From positions 1-6,290 of the forward strand of contig JBGSIZ010000168.1 in NCBI GenBank assembly GCA_041742255.1: 6,290 bases of DNA, in the 5' to 3' direction. The notes beneath the pieces are model-generated. The model searched no databases. It was not told the origin of the DNA and saw nothing but the letters and a program-made list of their open reading frames with translations. The position numbers and the translations under genes were made by a program. Of the stretch, positions 1-4,565 are shown piece by piece. Origin of the DNA: JBGSIZ01 sp041742255. GTDB lineage: Bacteria > Pseudomonadota > Alphaproteobacteria > Rhodobacterales > Rhodobacteraceae. How positions within the stretch are numbered: the stretch's first letter is position 1; each line of letters opens with the position of its first letter.

Positions 1-2092
1 TCTGTTCGGCGGGTTTCGCCAGCACCCCGTTGCCCGCCGCCAGTGCGGCCGCGATTTGCCCGGTAAAGATGGCGAGCGGGAAATTCCAGGGGCTGATGCA
101 GGTCCAGATGCCCCGTGCAGGGCCATCGCCCGTTGCGGCAATTGTGGCGTAGTAGCGCAGGAAATCGACCGCCTCGCGCACTTCGCCCACCGCGTCGCCC
201 AGCGTTTTGCCGGCCTCGCGCGCCAGAAGGGCGAAAAGTTCGGGGGAGCTCGCCTCAAACGCGTTGGCGGCGGCCAGAAGGCAGGCGGCCCGGTCGGCCA
301 CGGGGGCATCCCATGGCCGCGCGGTGGCGAGTGCCGATGCGATGTCGGCGGGCCGGGCGGTGACGACGGTTCCGACCCGGTCTGCCGGGTTTGCGGGATT
401 GCGCACATCGGTCCCAAGATTGGAATTTGTCAACTCGGGGGCTGCAAGGGTCAGTGGCCCCGCCGTCCACATCGTATTTTGAAAAGTCGCCCGATCCGTG
501 GTCAACGCCGCGAGCGTCGGGCTATGGGTCAGATCCCAACCCCGGCTGTTGCGCCGCGCGGGCGCGAACAGGTCCGTGCCGGTGGCGAGTGCGGGCAGGG
601 TGCCAATGGCGGCAAACGGGTCCGATGCCACGGCCTCGGGTGGGACGGTTTCATCCACGATCTGGTTCACGAACGACGAATTCGCCCCGTTTTCCAGCAA
701 CCGCCGCACCAGATAGGCCAGCAAATCCTGATGCGCGCCGACAGGCGCATAAATCCGGCAGCGGGTTTTTTCCGCGTTCAGAACGATGCCGTGCAGCGTT
801 TCGCCCATGCCGTGCAGCCGTTGAAATTCAAACTGTGCCGGGGTGCGCCCCATCGTTTGCGCCATGTCCAGAACGGCGGCGACGGTGTGGGCGTTGTGGG
901 TGGCGAATTGCGGATAGATCCGGTCGGTGAGGCCCAGCAGTTTGCGGGCGTTGGCGATGTAGCTGACATCAGTATGCGCCTTGGCGGTGAAGACCGGGAA
1001 ACCGGGCATTCCTTCGACCTGCGCGCGCTTGATTTCGGCGTCCCAATAGGCGCCTTTGACTAGCCGGATCATAATCTTGCGGTCGAGCCGGGTCGCCATG
1101 GCGTGCAGCGCGTCGATCACGAGCGGCGCGCGTTGCCCGTAGGCCTGCACCACGACCCCGAACCCGTCCCAGCCGCGCAAGGTCGGGTCCGCCAAGGTCG
1201 CGTCAATCACGTCGAGCGACAGGGACAACCGGTCTGCTTCTTCGGCGTCGATGTTAAAGCCCATGCCCGCCGCCCGCGCCAGACCTGCCAGCGCCCGAAC
1301 GCGGGGCACCAGTTCTTCCATCACGCGGGCCGATTGCGCGACCTCATACCGGGGGTGCAGCGCCGACAGTTTGACCGAAATGCCGGGGTTTTGCGCGACC
1401 GACCCATGGGTGCAATGCGCGGCGATGGCCGAAATCGCGCGAGAATAGGCAAGGTGGTAATGCCGGGCGTCCGCTTCGGTCCGCGCCGCCTCGCCCAGCA
1501 TGTCATAGCTGTAGGTGAACCCTTTGGCCTGCATGCCCGCCGCGCGTTTCATCGCGTCCCCGATGTCTTCGCCCAGAACGAATTGCCGCCCCATTTCCTT
1601 CATCGCGCGGGCGACGGCGGTGCGGATCACCGGTTCGCCCAGCCGTTTGATCGCCCGCCGCAGCGGTTGCGCGATGCCCCGGTCGTCGTCCAGAACCCGG
1701 CCCGTGAGCATCAACGCCCAGGTCGAGGCGTTGACAAGGCTGGAGGCCGAATGCCCCAGATGTTTGCCCCAGTCGCTGGGCGCGATCTTGTCCTCGATCA
1801 GGGCGTCGATGGTATCGGCGTCGGGCACCCGCAACAGGGCCTCGGCCAGACACATGAGCGCGATGCCTTCGTCGGTGGACAGGCCGTATTCGGCCAGAAA
1901 CACCTCCATCATGCCCGGATTGGCGGTGGCCCGGATGGCCCGGACAAGGTCGGCGGCCCGTGCCCCGATCCGCGCCCGGTCCGCATCCGACAGCGCAGCC
2001 GTGGCGACCAGACGGTCAAGGGCCGCGTGTTCGTCGCTATACATCGCGGCGTCGATCTGGGCGCGGAGGAGGTGGGGCAGGTCGTTGGGCAT
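1..2092 (-). CDS. putA: Bifunctional proline dehydrogenase / L-glutamate gamma-semialdehyde (P5C) dehydrogenase PutA, 3' end beyond the window
   Basis: Oxidises proline to P5C with FAD, then the semialdehyde to glutamate with NAD+; in this family the enzyme is a peripheral membrane protein that passes electrons to quinone. The visible 697 residues begin MPNDLPHLL. An alpha-helical PutA domain is followed by the FAD barrel (about 170-480), with VKLSALHPRY (240-249), FNIDAEEADRL (279-289), IRLVKGAYWDAEIK (342-355), CRIYAPVG (445-452) and YLVRRLLENGANSSF (460-474). R463/R464 and Y448 match the proline-binding Arg pair and Tyr of E. coli PutA. The aldehyde dehydrogenase domain starts near 560 (SPWNFPLAIFTGQIAAALAAG at 667-687); its catalytic Cys lies outside. 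Compared with E. coli PutA, about 90 N-terminal residues including the ribbon-helix-helix DNA-binding domain are absent, so it should not repress its own gene. The ATG at 2092-2090 is preceded by AGGAA (2103-2099) at 6-nt spacing. Divergent from putR. Identification is very secure. Confidence 0.97.
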   Translation of the reverse strand, partial: MPNDLPHLLRAQIDAAMYSDEHAALDRLVATAALSDADRARIGARAADLVRAIRATANPGMMEVFLAEYGLSTDEGIALMCLAEALLRVPDADTIDALIEDKIAPSDWGKHLGHSASSLVNASTWALMLTGRVLDDDRGIAQPLRRAIKRLGEPVIRTAVARAMKEMGRQFVLGEDIGDAMKRAAGMQAKGFTYSYDMLGEAARTEADARHYHLAYSRAISAIAAHCTHGSVAQNPGISVKLSALHPRYEVAQSARVMEELVPRVRALAGLARAAGMGFNIDAEEADRLSLSLDVIDATLADPTLRGWDGFGVVVQAYGQRAPLVIDALHAMATRLDRKIMIRLVKGAYWDAEIKRAQVEGMPGFPVFTAKAHTDVSYIANARKLLGLTDRIYPQFATHNAHTVAAVLDMAQTMGRTPAQFEFQRLHGMGETLHGIVLNAEKTRCRIYAPVGAHQDLLAYLVRRLLENGANSSFVNQIVDETVPPEAVASDPFAAIGTLPALATGTDLFAPARRNSRGWDLTHSPTLAALTTDRATFQNTMWTAGPLTLAAPELTNSNLGTDVRNPANPADRVGTVVTARPADIASALATARPWDAPVADRAACLLAAANAFEASSPELFALLAREAGKTLGDAVGEVREAVDFLRYYATIAATGDGPARGIWTCISPWNFPLAIFTGQIAAALAAGNGVLAKPAEQ

Positions 2093-2127
2093 ATCTGATT
2101 CCTGAATGGTTGGCCTATGATACCCTA

Positions 2128-2156
2128 TTGAGAGGAACCATTTGGTCTGCTATTGC
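2128..2156 (+). promoter_or_regulatory. Candidate sigma-70-type promoter for putR
   Basis: A -35 TTGAGA (2128-2133, five of six consensus bases) is followed by exactly 17 bp and a -10 TATTGC (2151-2156). The -10 matches only in its first half, but a TG one base upstream (2148-2149) gives it extended -10 character. Transcription would start near 2163, about 34 bases before the putR ATG and just ahead of the 15-bp dyad. Judged by eye only. Confidence 0.4.
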
Positions 2157-2165
2157 CGCCCAACA

Positions 2166-2180
2166 CGGTCGATTGGACCG
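2166..2180. promoter_or_regulatory. Candidate PutR operator (15-bp dyad)
   Basis: CGGTC-GATTG-GACCG is a perfect 5+5 bp inverted repeat around a 5-bp centre. Its 15-bp length equals that of classic Lrp-family sites, although it is more GC-rich than the E. coli Lrp consensus. It lies just downstream of the predicted putR start site, where a bound regulator could block transcription, which would suit autorepression. A dyad this short can arise by chance. Confidence 0.35.
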
Positions 2181-2196
2181 AATTCCAGAGGGTTTT

Positions 2197-2688
2197 ATGA
2201 CCGAACGCACGACAGACCTTGATCGGTTCGACCGCAAGATACTGGATGAACTGGCGGTTGAGGGCCGGGTAAGCGTGACCGAGTTGGCCCGCCGGATCGG
2301 CCTGTCCAAATCCCCGACCCAAGCCCGTCTGAAACGGCTGGAGGATGCCGGGATCATCCGCGGCTATCGTGCGTTGTTCGACCCGATCCAGTTGGGCCGC
2401 AGCCACGTCGCCTTTGTCGAGGTAAAGCTGACCGACACCCGCGAAACCGCCCTTGCCGCGTTCAATGCCGCCGTGTTGCGCATTCCGGAGGTGGAACAAT
2501 GCCACCTGATTGCGGGCGCGTTCGATTACCTGTTGAAGGTCCGCACGGCGAGCATGTCGGATTACCGGCTTGTTCTGGCAGAGAAAATATCGACCCTGCC
2601 GCATCTGGCCAACACGTCTACCTATGTCGCCATGCAGGCCGTCAAAGAAGAAGGCGTGGCCCCGTCCGGGGTGGTTGTGCAGACCTGA
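2197..2688 (+). CDS. putR: Lrp/AsnC-family transcriptional regulator, probable proline-responsive PutR
   Basis: A 163-residue DNA-binding regulator, typical in length for the family. DLDRFDRKILDELAVEGR (7-24) leads into a winged helix-turn-helix (about 24-55) with the sequence SVTELARRIGLSKSPTQARL. Residues about 70-150 form the RAM (regulation of amino-acid metabolism) domain, with VAFVEVKL and GAFDYLLKVRT, which in this family binds the amino-acid effector and builds dimers to octamers. I chose the ATG at 2197 because AGAGGG (2187-2192) sits just upstream and translation from it begins at the usual family N-terminus; the frame is open back to 1960, but that part lies antisense to putA. Divergence from a putA lacking its own DNA-binding domain matches Rhodobacter PutR, which activates putA with proline. 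The Lrp family is certain; the proline-specific role is inferred from context. Confidence 0.9.
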   Translation: MTERTTDLDRFDRKILDELAVEGRVSVTELARRIGLSKSPTQARLKRLEDAGIIRGYRALFDPIQLGRSHVAFVEVKLTDTRETALAAFNAAVLRIPEVEQCHLIAGAFDYLLKVRTASMSDYRLVLAEKISTLPHLANTSTYVAMQAVKEEGVAPSGVVVQT

Positions 2689-2724
2689 CTTGACCTGTGC
2701 CGCCGGCGTGCCATTTTTCGGATC

Positions 2725-3273
2725 ATGAAACTGGTTCTGGTCCTTGCCTTGATGTGTGGCCCTGCGATGGCGCAGGATACCCCGGTGTGCCCCGCCGGCC
2801 CCGATCGCAGCGCCCAAATGTCCGCATTGTTCGACAGCCTGCGCGTGGCCCGCGACGACGCCGAAGCCCGGATGTTGACCGATGACCTGTGGCGCATGTG
2901 GACCACCGCCCCCGATGCCCGCGCCCAAGGGTTGTTGGACGAGGGGATGCGACAGCGCGACGGTTATGATTTTCTGGGGGCCCGCGACACGTTCGATACG
3001 CTGATCGAATACTGCCCCGGCTATGCCGAAGGATACAATCAACGCGGGTTCGCCAGTTTTCTGCGGCAGGACTATGCCGCTGCCTTGGTCGATATTGATG
3101 CCGCCCTTGCCATCACCCCGACCCATCTGGGCGCGTTGTCGGGCAAGGTGTTGACCCTGATCGCCCTCGACCGCGCCGACGAGGCGCAGGCGGTGTTGCG
3201 ACAGGCCGTCGCCATCAACCCGTGGCTCAAGGAACGCGCGTTGCTGGTGCCGGTGCCGGGCAAGGATATCTGA
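2725..3273 (+). CDS. Small exported tetratricopeptide-repeat (TPR) protein
   Basis: The 182-residue product starts MKLVLVLALMCGPAMA, a short signal peptide with a likely cleavage site after A16 (AMA|QD), so the mature protein is probably periplasmic. Residues about 68-170 form roughly three TPR units; the clearest is AEGYNQRGFASFLRQDYAAA (101-120) running into LVDIDAALAITP, followed by a unit with ALSGKVLTLIALDRADEAQA. TPRs mediate protein-protein contact; no catalytic motif is visible and the partner is unknown. The mature part has two cysteines (C22, C97) that could form a disulfide. C11 has Met at -1, so a lipobox is unlikely. The ATG at 2725 has almost no Shine-Dalgarno sequence (only CGGA nearby). 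The gene starts 36 bp after putR on the same strand and could be co-transcribed, but nothing else ties it to proline metabolism. Similar exported TPR proteins are common in Rhodobacterales. Confidence 0.88.
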   Translation: MKLVLVLALMCGPAMAQDTPVCPAGPDRSAQMSALFDSLRVARDDAEARMLTDDLWRMWTTAPDARAQGLLDEGMRQRDGYDFLGARDTFDTLIEYCPGYAEGYNQRGFASFLRQDYAAALVDIDAALAITPTHLGALSGKVLTLIALDRADEAQAVLRQAVAINPWLKERALLVPVPGKDI

Positions 3274-3345
3274 CACGCCCCCGCTTGCCGTTGCCCGTCC
3301 CGCCGCATAGGAAAGGGGACGCCCGTGACAGGCATGCGCAAACGG

Positions 3346-3431
3346 GCCCGCGTGGTGGAATGGTAGACATCAGGGACTTAAAATCCCTTGGCCGCAAGGC
3401 CGTGCCGGTTCGAGTCCGGCCGCGGGTACCA
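3346..3431 (+). tRNA. tRNA-Leu (anticodon TAA), CCA encoded
   Basis: An 86-nt class II tRNA. The acceptor stem pairs GCCCGCG (3346-3352) with CGCGGGT (3421-3427, closing G-U pair), followed by discriminator A and genomic CCA (3429-3431). The anticodon arm is AGGGA-CTTAAAA-TCCCT, with TAA at 3379-3381. A long variable arm (GGCC-GCAA-GGCC) and a T arm GCCGG-TTCGAGT-CCGGC complete the fold. It reads UUA and, by wobble, UUG. I found no TTA codon in the five protein genes here, while TTG is common, so UUG is probably its main codon. Position-1 G, discriminator A and the long variable arm all fit leucine. Confidence 0.97.
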
Positions 3432-3446
3432 AATTTGTTGGGCACA

Positions 3447-3566
3447 CAGCCCCTAGCCGTCGATCTCCAACTGCGACAGCCCCTAGCCGTCGATCTCCAA
3501 CTGCGACGGCGCTTAGCCGTCGATTTGTAACCGCGACGGCGCCTAGCCGTCGATCCGTTCCCCGGA
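3447..3566. repeat. 30-bp tandem repeat duplicating the end of the transglycosylase gene
   Basis: Four units of exactly 30 bp: 3447-3476, 3477-3506, 3507-3536 and 3537-3566. The first two are identical (30/30); the third matches the second at 23/30, and the fourth matches the third at 23/30. The conserved core is TAGCCGTCGAT on the plus strand, which is ATCGACGGCTA on the minus strand. The fourth unit contains the real end of the minus-strand transglycosylase (R-I-D-G-stop at 3557-3543). Because 30 is divisible by three, each further unit repeats I-D-G-stop in the same frame (TAG, TAA, TAG, TAG in order). The array fills most of the space between the tRNA and the transglycosylase. The identical pair suggests a recent duplication at the tRNA-proximal end. 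Confidence 0.95.
3474..3552 (-). terminator. Stacked hairpins at the 3' end of the transglycosylase gene (candidate terminator or mRNA end stabiliser)
   Basis: Each repeat unit carries a short stem-loop. Hairpins at 3534-3552 and 3504-3522 have perfect 7-bp stems (CGACGGC / GCCGTCG) with 5-nt loops. The one at 3474-3492 keeps 7 pairs only if read as minus-strand RNA, where a base change gives a G-U pair instead of a mismatch. A fourth at 3444-3462 is partly degraded. The first hairpin overlaps the transglycosylase stop codon. None has a clear U-tract on the minus strand, so classic intrinsic termination is doubtful; on the plus strand only the hairpin at 3504-3522 is followed by ATTTGT. They may work as a factor-assisted terminator, or protect the mRNA between the convergent gene and the tRNA. 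Confidence 0.4.
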
Positions 3567-4337
3567 CAAGGCGATGGCCTGTTGATACACCGTCGCTGCG
3601 TTCCAGTCGTTGAGGACCCGGAAATTCGCGCTACCTTCTTGGTAGGGTTGCCCCGGTTGCCAGCCTTTTTGCCGCAGAAAATTGGCGGTCGAGGCCAGCG
3701 CGTCGGCCATGTTGTAGAAATCCACCCGCCCGTTGCCGTCTGCATCCACCCCGTAGCGTAGCGCGTTGCCCGGCAGGAATTGGGTATGCCCCAGTTCGCC
3801 ATGCGCCGCCCCGCGCGTTGTCCCGCTGAGCGCCCCACGGTCCACCATCACAAGGGCCGCCAGCGCGTGGGGCGTGAAAAATTCGGACCGCCGGCAATCG
3901 TAGGCGACGGTTGTGATGCTGTCGATCACGGGCGTATTGCCCATGTTGTTGCCAAACCCGGTTTCCATGCCGTGGATCGCCAGCAACACGCCGGAGGGCA
4001 CGCCATACGCGGCCTCAAGCGAGGCAAAGAACGCCGCATTCTGCCCCTTGACCCGCCGCGCCTGACTGGCGAACCCGTCGAGCGACCCCAACCGGATGCG
4101 GATGAAATCGTTCAGAGCGTATTTCACCCCCCGCTGGTTGCGGTCGGCGTTGATGGTGGATTGCGAATATTGCGCGTTTGCGAGCGCCTGAAGCCCAGCC
4201 GCCCCAACCCCTGCGGCGGCGGCTTCGGTGGCGAATTGTTGTTTCCACGCGGCATAGCCGCCCGCGTCATTGCCGCACGTCGCCGCAAGGGCAGGGGCGG
4301 ACAACAGGCACAAGGCGGCGCACAGGGATTTGAACAT
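3543..4337 (-). CDS. Secreted lytic murein transglycosylase, MltB (SLT_2) family
   Basis: Cleaves the MurNAc-GlcNAc bond of peptidoglycan without water, leaving 1,6-anhydroMurNAc ends, in the periplasm. The 264-residue product begins MFKSLCAALCLLSAPALA, a signal peptide probably cut after A18. The catalytic Glu is E125 in GVLLAIHGMETGFGN (116-130). ELGHTQFLPG (181-190) and ADALASTANFLRQKGW (211-226) are family motifs. DADGNGRVDF (198-207) is an EF-hand-like loop with D198, D200, N202 and D206, recalling the calcium site of E. coli MltB/Slt35. C21 and C148 might pair. No acceptable lipobox is seen (Thr before C21), so it is probably soluble, unlike E. coli MltB. I chose the ATG at 4337-4335 over one ten codons upstream (4367) because a strong TTGGAG precedes it and the signal peptide then starts correctly. 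No peptidoglycan-binding domain follows. Its 3' end lies in the tandem repeat. Confidence 0.93.
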   Translation of the reverse strand: MFKSLCAALCLLSAPALAATCGNDAGGYAAWKQQFATEAAAAGVGAAGLQALANAQYSQSTINADRNQRGVKYALNDFIRIRLGSLDGFASQARRVKGQNAAFFASLEAAYGVPSGVLLAIHGMETGFGNNMGNTPVIDSITTVAYDCRRSEFFTPHALAALVMVDRGALSGTTRGAAHGELGHTQFLPGNALRYGVDADGNGRVDFYNMADALASTANFLRQKGWQPGQPYQEGSANFRVLNDWNAATVYQQAIALSGERIDG

Positions 4338-4343
4338 CGGACA

Positions 4344-4349
4344 CTCCAA
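4344..4349 (-). promoter_or_regulatory. Shine-Dalgarno sequence deciding the transglycosylase start
   Basis: TTGGAG on the minus strand lies 6 nt before the ATG at 4337. It rules out the longer reading frame beginning at 4367, whose extra residues (MRPNRLLECP) would spoil the signal peptide and whose start would fall inside the upstream hairpin. Confidence 0.8.
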
Positions 4350-4351
4350 CA

Positions 4352-4398
4352 AACGGTTCGGGCGCACGATAGCATGCCGTGCGCATGAGGGAACCGTT
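4352..4398 (-). promoter_or_regulatory. Composite stem-loop in the transglycosylase leader
   Basis: An outer perfect 8-bp inverted repeat, AACGGTTC (4352-4359) / GAACCGTT (4391-4398), encloses an inner perfect 7-bp one, GCGCACG (4362-4368) / CGTGCGC (4378-4384). The loop is 9 nt and the asymmetric internal loop is 2 x 6 nt. In transglycosylase mRNA the structure would end two nucleotides before TTGGAG, close enough to influence ribosome access. As DNA, the inner 23-bp dyad could be an operator. Pairing is seen; function is inferred. Confidence 0.5.
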
Positions 4399-4481
4399 CG
4401 TTTTACCAGAACAATTCGCCGTGTGCCCCGTTGTTTTGTGGGCCGCTGTGTCGTGGCGGAAGCCCCTGCATCCTAACCACG

Positions 4482-4528
4482 CCGCGCAATCGCCCATATA
4501 CATCAGGGTTCATTGGGCGTAAGCGCGG
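4482..4528 (+). promoter_or_regulatory. Composite inverted repeat upstream of the helicase gene
   Basis: CCGCGC (4482-4487) pairs with GCGCGG (4523-4528), and CGCCCA (4491-4496) pairs with TGGGCG (4514-4519). The two 6-bp stems are separated by a symmetric 3 x 3 internal loop (AAT/TAA) and close a 17-nt loop. It ends 37 nt before the helicase GTG. It could be a leader RNA structure or a protein-binding site. A promoter-like TTGGGC (4513-4518) overlaps the inner right arm but lacks a convincing -10, so I do not call a promoter. Plain 6-bp GC-rich stems are weak evidence singly; the stacking of two is what makes it notable. Confidence 0.35.
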
Positions 4529-4565
4529 GCGAAACCAATTATTCCAGACCGAAAAGACGCCCCCA

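Larger units (their letters stand above)
2093..2196. promoter_or_regulatory. putA-putR divergent control region
   Basis: This 104-bp spacer must carry the promoters and PutR-binding sites for both genes. Seen directly: the putA ribosome-binding site AGGAA (minus, 2103-2099); a -10-like TATCAT on the minus strand (2122-2117) with no recognisable -35 about 17 bp upstream; a better promoter for putR (separate entry); a 7-bp inverted pair AATGGTT (2105-2111) / AACCATT (2136-2142) whose centres are 31 bp apart and flank the putA -10; a small dyad ACCA-TT-TGGT (2137-2146); and a 15-bp dyad at 2166-2180. A weak putA promoter fits dependence on an activator, as described for PutR in Rhodobacter capsulatus. 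Which sequences PutR actually binds is inference. Confidence 0.7.

Noticed and set aside
56..1063. 335-codon plus-strand open frame, and another at 1103-2098
   Set aside because: Both lie antisense to putA, whose conserved motifs cover the same bases. The Gly/Arg-rich translations are composition shadows.
1960..2196. N-terminal extension of putR by 79 codons
   Set aside because: The extension is antisense to the 5' end of putA and the promoter region and adds no Lrp-family sequence. The ATG at 2197 has a ribosome-binding site and the normal family N-terminus.
2689..2724. Terminator between putR and the TPR gene
   Set aside because: CGCCGGCG is palindromic but has no loop, and the nearby T run does not follow a stable stem.
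2125..3276. 383-codon open frame on the minus strand
   Set aside because: It runs antisense through putR, the gap and the TPR gene, which have clear family or signal-peptide features. The product is low-complexity and unrecognisable.
3415..3446. tRNA 3' end as an integration (att) site
   Set aside because: No integrase or second copy of the tRNA end is present, and the flanking genes look like core chromosome.
3222..3530. Plus-strand open frame crossing the tRNA and the repeat
   Set aside because: It overlaps the TPR gene end and the whole tRNA. Its repeated Leu-Ala-Val-Asp-Leu segments simply reflect the 30-bp repeat.
3447..3566. CRISPR array
   Set aside because: The 30-bp period has no unique spacers between repeats; the units abut directly and are derived from the adjacent gene end.
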